Positions 1 through 8,438 of a stretch of 64,000 nt of DNA are shown here, one piece after another. The DNA comes from Oscillospiraceae bacterium. GTDB taxonomy: Bacteria; Bacillota; Clostridia; Oscillospirales; Acutalibacteraceae. The notes under the pieces are model-generated. The model ran no database searches and was not told where the DNA came from. It worked only from the letters and a program-made list of their open reading frames with translations. The position numbers were made by a program, and so were the translations under genes. Each line of letters starts with the position of its first letter. Positions within the stretch are counted from its first letter, which is position 1. The stretch spans positions 131,606 to 195,605 of the forward strand of contig DPOR01000017.1 in assembly GCA_003538135.1 (NCBI GenBank), in the 5' to 3' direction.

Positions 1-1
1 G

Positions 2-1342
2 AGATTCCTCTCCGTCGAGCCGCACCTCAAGGTGTTTGACGCTTTAAAGACCATAGAGCGCGACGACAGCCTCTCGCTGAAAATGGATAAGTTCACCTAC
101 CCCGACAACAACGCGTCCTTTGCCGCCGCGGTCGGCGGAATAAAGGAAGTTGTCGCAAGAGTTAAGACGCTGCGCTACGGCATAATCGGCATAGGCAACA
201 TGGGCTCGGCTCACTTGGGCTACTATCTCGACGGGCTTATCCCCGAGATGGTTCTCACGGCGATAGCCGATATCGATCCCGCAAAGCTTGAGCGCGCCGA
301 GAAAAAGTGCCGCGAGAGAAGCTGCGAGATAAAATATTTCGACTCCGCCGAGGCTCTTATCGACTCGGGCGAGGTCGACGCGGTCATAGTCGCAACGCCG
401 CACTACTCGCACCCGCCGATAGTCGAATACGGTCTGACCCACGGGGTTCACGTGCTCGGCGAAAAGCCCGCGGGCGTCTACACAAAGCGAGTTCGCGAGA
501 TGAACGAGGTCGCCGCAAAGAGCGACAAGGTGTTTGCGCTGATGTTCAATCAGAGGACGAATCCCATGTATATCAAGCTGCGCGAGATAGTGCAGAGCGG
601 AGAATACGGCGGACTGCACCGCTTCAACTGGATAATCACCGACTGGTACCGCACGCAGGCATATTATAACTCCGGCGGATGGCGCGCCACCTGGAGCGGC
701 GAGGGCGGCGGCGTGCTGCTCAACCAGTGCCCGCATCAGCTCGACCTGTGGCAGTGGATAACCGGTATGCCCGAATCCATTCAGGCGCAGTGCTCCATAG
801 GCAAGTGGCACAATATCGAGGTCGAGGACGACGTGACTATATATGCCGAATATAAAAACGGCGCTACGGGCGTATTTATAACGACCACCGGCGACGCACC
901 CGGCACAAACAGGCTCGAAATAACGCTCGACCGCGCAAAGTTGGTCTGCGAGAACGACAGCATAAGAGCCTATATTCTCGACGAGTCCATGACCGAGTTC
1001 AGCAGAACCGCCGAAGAGGGCTTCGCAAAGCCCGGCGGTCACTGGGAGGATATCGACTATGCCGACACGGACACCGAGCAGCACGTTGCGGTCACAAATG
1101 CGTTCGCGGCGCATATCCTGCACGGCACACCTCTCATCGCGCGCGGCGAGGAGGGCATAAACGGTCTGACCATCTCGAACGCGGCGCACCTGTCCTCATG
1201 GCTCGGCAGAAAAATCACGCTCCCGATAGACGAGGATCTGTTCTATGAGGAGCTTCAGAAGAAGATAGCCTCGTCCTGCGGCAAGAAGGAGCCCGTAAAG
1301 GAAGTTGTCGTTGAGGATATGTCCTCGACCTACGGCTCATAA
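2..1342 (+). CDS. Isomerase C-terminus fused to Gfo/Idh/MocA oxidoreductase (5' partial)
   Basis: The frame is open at the left edge. Its first ~50 codons (LSVEPHLKVFDALKTIER and what follows) resemble the C-terminal end of xylose-isomerase-like TIM-barrel sugar-phosphate isomerases. From about base 161 it continues without a stop into an NAD(P)-dependent Gfo/Idh/MocA oxidoreductase: Rossmann motif GIIGIGNMG, the EKPAG motif, and GGGVLLNQCPHQLDLW with the usual active-site His. Oxidoreductases of this type normally start with Met just before KTLRYGIIG; here that codon is GTT (161-163), with an SD-like AAAGGAAG at 142-149, so a fusion by loss of stop and start is suggested. The substrate is unknown, probably a sugar or sugar acid given uxuA and uxuB downstream. 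The oxidoreductase part is certain; the isomerase part rests on recalled family similarity. Confidence 0.8.
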   Translation, partial: RFLSVEPHLKVFDALKTIERDDSLSLKMDKFTYPDNNASFAAAVGGIKEVVARVKTLRYGIIGIGNMGSAHLGYYLDGLIPEMVLTAIADIDPAKLERAEKKCRERSCEIKYFDSAEALIDSGEVDAVIVATPHYSHPPIVEYGLTHGVHVLGEKPAGVYTKRVREMNEVAAKSDKVFALMFNQRTNPMYIKLREIVQSGEYGGLHRFNWIITDWYRTQAYYNSGGWRATWSGEGGGVLLNQCPHQLDLWQWITGMPESIQAQCSIGKWHNIEVEDDVTIYAEYKNGATGVFITTTGDAPGTNRLEITLDRAKLVCENDSIRAYILDESMTEFSRTAEEGFAKPGGHWEDIDYADTDTEQHVAVTNAFAAHILHGTPLIARGEEGINGLTISNAAHLSSWLGRKITLPIDEDLFYEELQKKIASSCGKKEPVKEVVVEDMSSTYGS

Positions 1343-1364
1343 TCAATAAAAACAGAGGTAGACT

Positions 1365-2369
1365 ATGAAGATATCTATTGTGGGCTGCGGCGGAATAAGC
1401 CGCACCCACATCGGGGCTGTCCGCGAAATACCGGGCGCCCGGATAATAAGCGTTGCGGACTGCATTCCCGAGCGCGCCCAAGCGGCGGCCGAGCAATGCG
1501 GCGCGAAGGCGTACACGAGCCTTGAGGCTATGCTCTCGGGCGAGAAGCCGGATATTTTGCATATCTGCACTCCGCACTGTCTCCATGTTCCCATGGCAGT
1601 TTACGCCATGGAGCGCGGAATAGACGTGCTGTGCGAAAAGCCCTGCGCCATGACGGAGGAGCAGCTCAAAGCGCTGCGCGACTGTCAGCACAGGACGGGA
1701 CGGCAGTTTGGTGTCTGCTTTCAAAACAGGTATAACCGCTCGGTACGGTATCTTAAAGATATCATCGACTCGGGCCTGTACGGCAAGCTTATCGGCATGA
1801 GGGCTTTCGTCACATGGAAGCGCGACGCGGACTACTACGCGAGCGGCGACTGGCGCGGAAAAAAGGCCACCGAGGGCGGCGGAGTGCTGATAAATCAGGC
1901 TCTGCACACGCTCGACCTTATGAATATGCTCGGCGGCGGGGTAAAAGCCGTGACTGCCCACTGTTCAAACGACCACCTCAGGGGCATAATAGAGGTTGAG
2001 GACACGGTGAGCGTATTTGCGGAATTTTCGCGCGGCTTTCGCGGAGTTTTCTTTGCGACAACCGCAAACGCCGTCACCTCCCCAATAATACTCGAAGCAA
2101 ACTTCGCCGACCGCTCCATACGCATAGAGGGCGACAGCGTGTTTGAGCAAAAGGACGGCAAGCTCACTCCCGTGCTCGACGCGGACAGCTTTGTTAACCA
2201 CGGCAAAGCCTGCTGGGGCAGCGGCCACGCCGCGCTGATACGCGATTTCTATGAGTCCGTAACGAGCAAGCGCCCGTTTTCGATAGACGCGGACGAGAGC
2301 GGCAAGGCAATTGAGCTTCTGCTCGCCATATATAAAAGCGCGGAAAAGGACGAACGCATAGAGTTATAA
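1365..2369 (+). CDS. Gfo/Idh/MocA family oxidoreductase
   Basis: A 334-residue cytoplasmic NAD(P)-dependent sugar dehydrogenase. The N-terminal Rossmann fold opens with MKISIVGCGGISRTH; the family CEKP motif lies near residue 93 and GGGVLINQALHTLDLM near residue 170, with the His expected at the active site. The ATG follows AGAGGT by about 6 bases. It starts 22 bases after the preceding related oxidoreductase and 20 bases before uxuA, so it probably belongs to one operon for hexuronate or a modified sugar acid. The two oxidoreductases are clearly divergent from each other, so they are not a recent duplication. The exact substrate cannot be read from sequence. Confidence 0.9.
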   Translation: MKISIVGCGGISRTHIGAVREIPGARIISVADCIPERAQAAAEQCGAKAYTSLEAMLSGEKPDILHICTPHCLHVPMAVYAMERGIDVLCEKPCAMTEEQLKALRDCQHRTGRQFGVCFQNRYNRSVRYLKDIIDSGLYGKLIGMRAFVTWKRDADYYASGDWRGKKATEGGGVLINQALHTLDLMNMLGGGVKAVTAHCSNDHLRGIIEVEDTVSVFAEFSRGFRGVFFATTANAVTSPIILEANFADRSIRIEGDSVFEQKDGKLTPVLDADSFVNHGKACWGSGHAALIRDFYESVTSKRPFSIDADESGKAIELLLAIYKSAEKDERIEL

Positions 2370-2389
2370 AGAAGAAAGGGAAGATAAAA

Positions 2390-3463
2390 ATGCAGATGAC
2401 TTTTCGCTGGTTCGGCGACACTAAAGACACGGTATCGCTCGAACAGATAAGGCAGATACCGGGCGTCAAGGGCGTTGTCCCCGCACTGCACACCCTGCCC
2501 GCGGGCGAAGCATGGCCGCTCGATATGATAACGGACATGAAGAGAGAAATCGAGGCGTCGGGGCTTACTATGGAGTGCATAGAGAGCGTCAACGTCCACG
2601 AGGATATCAAGCTCGGCAACGAAAACGCGGACAGATATATAGACAACTATATCGAGTCCATTCGCAATCTCGGCAAGGCGGGCGTCAGAGTGATATGCTA
2701 CAACTTCATGCCCGTTTTCGACTGGACGCGCACCGATCTTGCCATGGATATGGGCAACGGCGCTACCTGTCTTTCGTATAACGGCAAGCAGATAGAGGGC
2801 AAGAGCCCCGAGGATATGTTCCGCGAGATAGACGAGAACTCAAACGGCTACGCAATGCCCGGCTGGGAGACCGAGCGCATGGGCGAGATAAAGGAGCTGT
2901 TCAAAAAATACAAGGGCGTGACCGAGGACGACCTCGTTGAAAATCTCCGCCATTTTCTGCGCCGTATAACTCCCGTCTGCGAGGACTGCGGAGTTAAAAT
3001 GGCTATTCATCCGGATGATCCGCCATGGGGCATATTCGGTCTGCCGAGGATAATCAAGAACACCGCCGACCTTGAGCGCCTGCTCTCGCTCGTTGACAGC
3101 GACATAAACGGCATCACCTTCTGCACGGGCTCGCTCGGCGCGTCTAAAGACAACGACCTGCCCGCGATGATAAGAAAATTCGGCGACAGGATATATTTCG
3201 CGCATCTGAGAAACGTTCTCAGGCGAGACGGCTGGTTCAACGAGACCTCCCACCTGTCCTCGGACGGCTCACTCGATATGTACGAGATAGTCAAAGCGCT
3301 CTACGAGAGCGGATTCGACGGCTATATCCGCCCCGATCACGGCAGAATGCTGTGGGGTGAAAAGGCGCGCCCCGGCTACGGCCTCTATGACCGTGCGCTC
3401 GGAGCGGCATATATAAACGGACTTTGGGAAGCCGTTTCAAAATCCGAAAGGAAAGGAAGATAA
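2390..3463 (+). CDS. uxuA: Mannonate dehydratase UxuA
   Basis: Dehydrates D-mannonate to 2-keto-3-deoxygluconate in glucuronate breakdown. The 357-residue protein has the family length. It shows MTFRWFGDTKDTVSL at the N-terminus and metal/active-site segments AIHPDDPPWGIFG (around residue 204), ITFCTGSLGA, HLRNV and IRPDHGRMLWGE, which carry the His, Cys and Asp residues expected of this Mn/Fe-dependent TIM barrel. ATG is preceded by GAAAGGGAAG. The next gene, an SDR mannonate oxidoreductase, begins 2 bases after its stop, so the pair uxuA-uxuB is tightly coupled. Confidence 0.95.
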   Translation: MQMTFRWFGDTKDTVSLEQIRQIPGVKGVVPALHTLPAGEAWPLDMITDMKREIEASGLTMECIESVNVHEDIKLGNENADRYIDNYIESIRNLGKAGVRVICYNFMPVFDWTRTDLAMDMGNGATCLSYNGKQIEGKSPEDMFREIDENSNGYAMPGWETERMGEIKELFKKYKGVTEDDLVENLRHFLRRITPVCEDCGVKMAIHPDDPPWGIFGLPRIIKNTADLERLLSLVDSDINGITFCTGSLGASKDNDLPAMIRKFGDRIYFAHLRNVLRRDGWFNETSHLSSDGSLDMYEIVKALYESGFDGYIRPDHGRMLWGEKARPGYGLYDRALGAAYINGLWEAVSKSERKGR

Positions 3464-3465
3464 CC

Positions 3466-4314
3466 ATGATACACGAAAATCTCAACGGCCGCGTTGCGGT
3501 CATAACGGGCGGCGGCGGAGTGCTCTGCAGCGGCTTTGCAAAGGACCTTGCGGCTCAGGGCGTTAAGGTTGCGATACTCGACCTGCGTGAGGACGCGGCG
3601 AAGAAGGTCGCGGACGAGATAAACGCGGCGGGCGGCACAGCTCTTGCGGTCGGCTGCAACGTGCTCGAGAGCGAGAGCCTTGAGGCGGCGCGCGAGAAGA
3701 TAAACGCCGAGCTCGGCTCATGCGATATCCTGATAAACGGCGCGGGCGGCAACTCCCCGCTCGGCACAACCACGAAGGACACGCTTGAGCTTGAGGACAT
3801 AGCCCACAAGGCGGAGGGCGTAAAGACCTTCTTCGACCTCGACCCCAAGGGCATAGAGTTTGTTTTCAATCTCAACTTCCTCGGCACTCTGCTCACGACG
3901 CAATGCTTTGCAAAGGACATGGTGGAAAAAGAGAACGCAACTATTCTCAACATCTCCTCCATGAACGCCTACAGACCCCTCACGAGAATCCCCGCATATT
4001 CCGCGGCAAAGGCGGCTGTCTCGAACTTCACCCAGTTCATGGCCGTGCATTTTGCCGATGTCGGCATCAGAGTCAACGCCATTGCGCCCGGATTTTTCTC
4101 GACTAATCAGAACAAAACCTTGCTCTTCAACGAGGACGGCTCGCTCACCGCGCGTTCGAACAAGATAATCACCCACACTCCCCTGCGCCGCTTCGGCGTG
4201 CCGGAGGATCTGACGGGCGCTCTGCTGTTCCTCTGCGACGAGAGTCAGTCGGGCTTTATAACCGGCGTTATTCTCCCCGTTGACGGCGGATTCTCCGCTT
4301 ATTCGGGAGTGTAA
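3466..4314 (+). CDS. uxuB: SDR-family D-mannonate oxidoreductase (UxuB/YjmF type)
   Basis: A 282-residue short-chain dehydrogenase expected to interconvert D-fructuronate and D-mannonate. Visible features are the cofactor loop TGGGGVLCSG, the NNAG-like INGAGG, the catalytic Ser in ILNISSMNAY, the YSAAK catalytic Tyr/Lys, and the C-terminal FITGVILPVDGG. The ATG at 3466 is used because AAAGGAAG lies 7 bases upstream; a longer reading frame from 3424 overlaps uxuA and has no ribosome site. The name rests on its position 2 bases after uxuA and on the Bacillus YjmF-type SDR precedent; the classical enterobacterial UxuB is an unrelated long-chain dehydrogenase. A strong terminator follows. Confidence 0.82.
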   Translation: MIHENLNGRVAVITGGGGVLCSGFAKDLAAQGVKVAILDLREDAAKKVADEINAAGGTALAVGCNVLESESLEAAREKINAELGSCDILINGAGGNSPLGTTTKDTLELEDIAHKAEGVKTFFDLDPKGIEFVFNLNFLGTLLTTQCFAKDMVEKENATILNISSMNAYRPLTRIPAYSAAKAAVSNFTQFMAVHFADVGIRVNAIAPGFFSTNQNKTLLFNEDGSLTARSNKIITHTPLRRFGVPEDLTGALLFLCDESQSGFITGVILPVDGGFSAYSGV

Positions 4315-4345
4315 AAAAAGTTAAACCGTCCGTTTTGCGGATGAC

Positions 4346-4381
4346 AAAAAATCCTACCCGAAAATGGGTAGGATTTTTTTA
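4346..4381 (+). terminator. Rho-independent terminator after uxuB
   Basis: The inverted repeat AATCCTACCC / GGGTAGGATT with loop GAAAAT is followed by a run of seven T. It closes the uxu operon. Confidence 0.9.
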
Positions 4382-4448
4382 TATACTCAGATTTGCGGCA
4401 GACGTCGGCACTCCGCCGCGGCTTCCCGACTTAACCACACAATAAACA

Positions 4449-4474
4449 GCCGCAACAGGGCAAGCTGCTGCGGC
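4449..4474 (-). terminator. Hairpin downstream of the TetR gene, possible terminator
   Basis: GCCGCAACAG (4449-4458) faces CTGCTGCGGC (4465-4474) with one mismatch. On the minus strand the stem is followed by TGTTTATTG, a weak U-rich tail 40 bases past the TetR stop. Confidence 0.45.
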
Positions 4475-4515
4475 CGTCTGAGGTCTTATTAACGCCGATC
4501 GGGGTCGGGCGGTTT

Positions 4516-5079
4516 TTATATTGCTTCTTTTTCCGCGGCTTTCCCGTCCCCGTTTTTCACAGTAAAGGCTCTTGATATCGCCGCCATGGTGTGTCTGACT
4601 CTGCGCGCCATCTCGGCGGGCGGCTCGGGGTCGGGCTCGTTGAGCCAGCGTATCAGCGCGGACACAATGCCGTCGGCAATAAATGTGGCGAGAAACTCGG
4701 TGTCGTCCTCGCTGTCAAGCAAGTTCCCTATAAGCTCTCTGATTACCGGATGTATCTGCGTGCGGAAATAGTCTCTGAACGAATTCTGACCGGTCATCCG
4801 AAGCGCGTTGCGGTAAAACTCGCGGTCGGAATAGAAGTATTCGCAAATCTCTTCAAAATCGGCGATATGCCCCGGGCGATTGCGTATCTCGTTGAATTCC
4901 GTGTCAAATATCCAGTTGACAAGCTCATACTTATCGCAGAAATGGTAATAAAAGCTTTTGCGGTTCATTCCGCATTTTTCGCATATGTCTCCAACGCTTA
5001 TCTTCGTCAACGGCTGAGTTTCCATCAGTTCCTTGAGCGACGAAGCGAGCGCCTTCTTCGTTATGAGCGAATCCGGCAT
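4516..5079 (-). CDS. TetR/AcrR family transcriptional regulator
   Basis: A 187-residue one-component regulator. The N-terminal helix-turn-helix is typical: ISVGDICEKCGMNRKSFYYHF at about residues 26-46, then DKYELVNWIF, the pattern of the DhaS-like TetR subgroup with a C-terminal all-helical ligand domain. It lies 44 bases after mnmA on the same strand and its end faces uxuB. Ligand and targets cannot be told; the hexuronate genes and mnmA are the nearest candidates, but nothing in the sequence proves regulation of either. Confidence 0.9.
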   Translation of the reverse strand: MPDSLITKKALASSLKELMETQPLTKISVGDICEKCGMNRKSFYYHFCDKYELVNWIFDTEFNEIRNRPGHIADFEEICEYFYSDREFYRNALRMTGQNSFRDYFRTQIHPVIRELIGNLLDSEDDTEFLATFIADGIVSALIRWLNEPDPEPPAEMARRVRHTMAAISRAFTVKNGDGKAAEKEAI

Positions 5080-5123
5080 ATCCCCTATTTCCTCCCTTAG
5101 CTTTCCCTATCCGCTTTATTTTA

Positions 5124-6173
5124 TCACAAAAGCCCCTGTGTTTCAACCCCCGCTATCCTCGCGCCGCCTATCACCTCATCGCCGATATAGAACGCCGCAA
5201 ACTGCCCCGGAGTTACCGACCGCTGCGGCTCTGAGAATGTAACCCGCGCCGTATTCGGGGATTCAAATTCAATATGCGCCTGTGCGGCGGGCGCTCTGAA
5301 TCTTATCTTTACAAGGCAGTCAACGCTGCCGCTCAGCTTCTCGCTTATTACATTTATTCCGTCAACGGCAAATTCTTTCGCATACTGCGCGCCGTCCTCG
5401 CCGAGGATAACGGCGTTTTTCTCCGGCACTATGCGCGTGACGAACATCGGGCGGCCGAACGCGCCGAGTCCCTTGCGCTGACCTACCGTGTAGTTCATTA
5501 TGCCCCTGTGCCTACCGATGACATTGCCCTGTATATCGATAAAATCGCCCTCACCCATATCCTCAAAGCCGCGCGAGCGGATAAAAGAGGAATAGTCGTT
5601 GTCGGGGATAAAGCAGACCTCCTGGCTGTCCTTCTTCTGCGCGACGGGCAGAGAGAGTCTTTGCGCGATATCGCGTATGGCGCTCTTCTCCATTCCGTCT
5701 ATCGGGAACATCGCATGACAGAGTTGAAATCCCGATAGCATACACAGAAAATAGCTCTGATCCTTGGCGCTCTGCGAGCGCATGAGCTTTGTCCGTCCGC
5801 CGCTCCTGTCGAGCGAGGCATAGTGACCCGTGGCAATATAATCGCCGCCGTTTGCAAGGGCGTAGTCGAGCATCGCGCCGAACTTTATCTCCCTGTTGCA
5901 GACTACGCACGGATTCGGAGTAGCGCCGCGCAGATATTCGGCGGAAAAATAGTCCATGACCTTATTCTTGAATTCGGCTCTGAGGTCGAGCACCCGATGC
6001 TCTATCCCGATAGCCCGCGCCACTCTCTGCGCGTCCTCTATGTCGCCGTCCGCGCCGTCGCCGGGCTTCAGGCGCAGAGTAACGCCCACGGTGTCGTATC
6101 CGCGCTCCTTGAGCAGAGCCGCCGCAACGGAGCTGTCAACTCCGCCGCTCATTCCTATAAACACGCGCTCCAT
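5124..6173 (-). CDS. mnmA: tRNA-specific 2-thiouridylase MnmA
   Basis: Inserts sulfur at U34 of Lys, Glu and Gln tRNAs using ATP and a persulfide. The 349-residue enzyme has the PP-loop SGGVDSS near the N-terminus, catalytic Cys in PNPCVVCNREIKFG (near residue 97), the second Cys in DSQEVCFIP, and the C-terminal beta-barrel with VTPGQFAAFY. The start at 6173 has AAGGGGGG about 8 bases upstream and directly opens MERVFIGMSGG; the upstream in-frame ATG at 6194 has no ribosome site. Its sulfur donor could be the cysteine desulfurase at 39283-40416, which is far away in the window. Confidence 0.96.
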   Translation of the reverse strand: MERVFIGMSGGVDSSVAAALLKERGYDTVGVTLRLKPGDGADGDIEDAQRVARAIGIEHRVLDLRAEFKNKVMDYFSAEYLRGATPNPCVVCNREIKFGAMLDYALANGGDYIATGHYASLDRSGGRTKLMRSQSAKDQSYFLCMLSGFQLCHAMFPIDGMEKSAIRDIAQRLSLPVAQKKDSQEVCFIPDNDYSSFIRSRGFEDMGEGDFIDIQGNVIGRHRGIMNYTVGQRKGLGAFGRPMFVTRIVPEKNAVILGEDGAQYAKEFAVDGINVISEKLSGSVDCLVKIRFRAPAAQAHIEFESPNTARVTFSEPQRSVTPGQFAAFYIGDEVIGGARIAGVETQGLL

Positions 6174-6202
6174 TCCTGCGCCCCCCTTCGGCATTTTAAA
6201 AG

Positions 6203-6211
6203 ATTATACCA
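6203..6211 (-). promoter_or_regulatory. mnmA promoter, extended -10
   Basis: On the minus strand TGG-TATAAT forms an extended -10 element about 30 bases upstream of the mnmA ATG. No strong -35 is present: TTTGCA at 19 bases is the closest. Confidence 0.55.
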
Positions 6212-6367
6212 TATCCCGCCAAACTATGCAAAGCGTCAAAAGCCTTATCCTCCGAAATGATTTCGCCTATATAAAAGATATGTTTATATATTTTTTGTCT
6301 CTCTGTCTTTTTGTTGTTATTTTTCGCTTAACGCACGACCGCAGAAAAATAAAATCTCGAAATCCGC

Positions 6368-6396
6368 TTGCAGAAAGCGCAAAAAAAGAGTATAAT
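6368..6396 (+). promoter_or_regulatory. Promoter of the PHP-domain gene at 6535
   Basis: TATAAT at 6391-6396 with a weak -35 TTGCAG at 6368-6373, spacing 17. This implies a 5' leader of about 130 bases. In the 361-base gap between mnmA and this gene I see only these two promoters and a small CGCAC/GTGCG stem, no further gene. Confidence 0.6.
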
Positions 6397-6534
6397 ATAA
6401 GATATATTGAGGGATTATGCGCTTTAGACATACGCACAGACCCGTGCGCCGCGACCCTGATAATACAACATTCAAATTCGTCAAAAATGCGGCTCTTGTC
6501 ATTGCCGGGTCTTATTTTCAAGGGAGGATTTATT

Positions 6535-7383
6535 TTGTCAGTCGATCTACACTGTCACACGAAGCTATCAAACAGTTCCATGGGTATTGACGACCTTATC
6601 ATGCTCGCAAAAAAGCGCGGCGTCGATACTATTTCAATCACAGACCATGACTGCCAGGCGGGCTCTGTCCGCGGCAGAATCATAGCCGCAAGGCGCGGAG
6701 TGACCGTTGTCCCCGGCGTTGAGCTGTCCGCATCGGACGCCGAAACCGGCCGCCAGGTACATATTCTCGGTTACTTCTGCGACAGTCCGGACAGACTCGA
6801 GGAGCTCTGCCATAAGAACAACGCCGCACGAAAAAAGGCGGGTCAGTATATGATTCTCAAGGCTGCTCAGCGCTATCCCATCTCCGCGGAGCTCGTCATG
6901 AAATGCGCCGCCGGCTCGACCGGAATTTTCGAGGAGCACATCATGCACGCGCTTGTCGAATGCGGTATCACGCAGGATTTCCACGGCGAGATATACGACG
7001 AGCTTTTCAACCCCGAGAGCCCGAAAAATATTGTTGTTGAGCCGAAGTTTATCGGCGTTAAAGAGGTTATCGACGCAATCCACGGCGCGGGCGGCATAGC
7101 CGTACTCGCTCATCCGTATAAATATAACAGCGTGCCCGGGCTTGACCGCTATGTCGAATACGGCATAGACGGCATCGAGGTCTGGTGCCCGTCGAGCAGC
7201 GAGGAGCAGCAGAAGGATATGCTCGACTACGCAAAGAGTCACAAGCTCCTTGCGATAGGCGGCTCGGACTTCAGCGGTATGTATAACCGCGGCACTGTCA
7301 GCATCGGCGATTTCAACACACCCGCCGCCGACTTCAAAGCACTCAGCGACTATAAGGCCATGCTCAAAAAGCGAGCCAAATAA
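6535..7383 (+). CDS. PHP-domain metal-dependent phosphoesterase
   Basis: A 282-residue PHP-superfamily protein (the fold of histidinol phosphatase and the polymerase III PHP domain). Metal ligands are in DLHCHTKLSNSSMG, ITDHD, VPGVELSA, LAHPYKYN and GGSDFSGMYN. These are hallmarks of the YciV/RNase AM-like group, which hydrolyse nucleotides or short RNAs, but the substrate here is unproven. The start is a TTG at 6535 because GGGAGG lies 7 bases upstream and the HxH motif comes five residues later; a longer open frame upstream overlaps mnmA antisense and has no ribosome site. It probably shares a transcript with the gene 17 bases downstream. Confidence 0.9.
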   Translation: MSVDLHCHTKLSNSSMGIDDLIMLAKKRGVDTISITDHDCQAGSVRGRIIAARRGVTVVPGVELSASDAETGRQVHILGYFCDSPDRLEELCHKNNAARKKAGQYMILKAAQRYPISAELVMKCAAGSTGIFEEHIMHALVECGITQDFHGEIYDELFNPESPKNIVVEPKFIGVKEVIDAIHGAGGIAVLAHPYKYNSVPGLDRYVEYGIDGIEVWCPSSSEEQQKDMLDYAKSHKLLAIGGSDFSGMYNRGTVSIGDFNTPAADFKALSDYKAMLKKRAK

Positions 7384-7399
7384 GTTAGGAGGGATCGCA

Positions 7400-7996
7400 G
7401 TGCGCCCCGAAAACGACAATGACATAAAAGTGTTTCACCCGTCAAACGAAAAGAAAGAACACGCCGAGGAGTCTGCCGATCTCAGCCAGGACATTCTTCT
7501 CGCCGTGCAGGAGCTTGACGCGCAGCGTTCAAACGGCAATCTCCGCCGCGCACAAAAGCTCGGTAAGAAGCTCGCCCAAATTACGCCCGAAAATGCGGCG
7601 AGGCTCGGCGGAATAGATATAAAGGCAAAAGCCGACATAGACCCGCAGGAGCTGCCCTCAAATGTGCTCTATCAGGCGCGCGTGCTCATGCTCTTCACCG
7701 CGCAGCTGACTCTCCACCGTCTGCTGCCGCCCACGCTCTCGAACGAGGCGGTCAACTCCATGTACGACAACCTGAGCGAGGGCTTCTACGACAATGTCAT
7801 GGAGGGCGCATCGTTCTCGATATACTACCTTGCCGTCAGAAAGGGCTTCAATATCAGCGAGAACATAGGCAGGGGCTTCGCCATGCTCTGCGGCGACGAG
7901 GACTCCGCCGACTACGCAAAAATCGGCACGCTCGTCTACACGCTGTCCGATGAGTATGTCGCCCGCCGCGTAAAGGAATCGGGCTTCAAAAAATAA
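7400..7996 (+). CDS. Conserved hypothetical protein, helical, cytoplasmic
   Basis: A 198-residue protein I do not recognise. It starts with GTG, preceded by TAGGAGGGA. The first ~30 residues are charged and probably disordered; the rest is predicted largely helical, with no membrane segment, no signal peptide and no recognisable catalytic motif. It includes a central segment LPSNVLYQARVLMLFTAQ and a C-terminal half rich in Tyr and Asp. Position 17 bases after the PHP phosphoesterase and ahead of a terminator suggests a two-gene operon. Codon use looks like that of its neighbours. Confidence 0.8.
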   Translation: MRPENDNDIKVFHPSNEKKEHAEESADLSQDILLAVQELDAQRSNGNLRRAQKLGKKLAQITPENAARLGGIDIKAKADIDPQELPSNVLYQARVLMLFTAQLTLHRLLPPTLSNEAVNSMYDNLSEGFYDNVMEGASFSIYYLAVRKGFNISENIGRGFAMLCGDEDSADYAKIGTLVYTLSDEYVARRVKESGFKK

Positions 7997-8016
7997 AAAT
8001 CAAGCTCAAAAAGCTA

Positions 8017-8046
8017 AAAGCCGAACGGACAACTCCGCTCGGCTTT
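8017..8046. terminator. Bidirectional terminator between convergent genes
   Basis: AAAGCCGA-A-CGGA (8017-8029) pairs with TCCG-C-TCGGCTTT (8034-8046). T-rich tracts follow on both strands, so it can end both the hypothetical gene (+) and the gcvH-like gene (-). Confidence 0.8.
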
Positions 8047-8048
8047 AT

Positions 8049-8438
8049 TTATATCATTTCGGCTTCTTTTCCGATATATTTGCAGTATTCCTGCGCCGTC
8101 ATCAGCCTGCCCGCCCGCTCGATATCGCCGAACTCGACAAGCCACGAGCCGTAGGGGTCGAAGTTTAGGCTCTGCGGGTCGTCGAGCAAGCTGTCGTTCA
8201 CCCGCAGCACCGTTCCGCTTATCGGCGCGGATATATCCCAAACGCCCTTGAAAGCCTCGGCATCGCCTATAACCTCGCCCGCGCAGTAATATTCTCCCTC
8301 GTCGCAGAGGTTCACGAATGATATCCTTCCCCGCTTTTGCGGCACAAAGTCGGAAATCCCGACCCGCGCCGTGCCGTCGGGCGCAAGCTCAACCCACTCG
8401 TGGGAGGCGGTGTAGAGCAGTCCGCGTTTTACTTTCAT
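8049..8438 (-). CDS. GcvH-like lipoyl-domain protein
   Basis: A 129-residue protein resembling glycine cleavage H protein: YTASHEWVEL near the N-terminus, VGISDFVPQKRG, and ISAPISGTVLRVNDSLLDDPQSLN followed by DPYGSWLVEF. The usual lipoyl site (ES-VK-A) appears as EAFKGV with Lys64, so lipoylation is possible but the surroundings are degenerate. The ATG overlaps the uxaC stop by 4 bases (ATGA), so translation is coupled to uxaC. No gcvP, gcvT or lipoate ligase is in the window. A role as a stand-alone lipoyl carrier rather than in glycine cleavage is an inference. Confidence 0.85.
   Translation of the reverse strand: MKVKRGLLYTASHEWVELAPDGTARVGISDFVPQKRGRISFVNLCDEGEYYCAGEVIGDAEAFKGVWDISAPISGTVLRVNDSLLDDPQSLNFDPYGSWLVEFGDIERAGRLMTAQEYCKYIGKEAEMI

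Noticed and set aside
5956..6534. Long N-terminal extension of the PHP protein
   Set aside because: It overlaps mnmA antisense and the TATAAT at 6391; the TTG at 6535 has GGGAGG and begins directly at the PHP motif.
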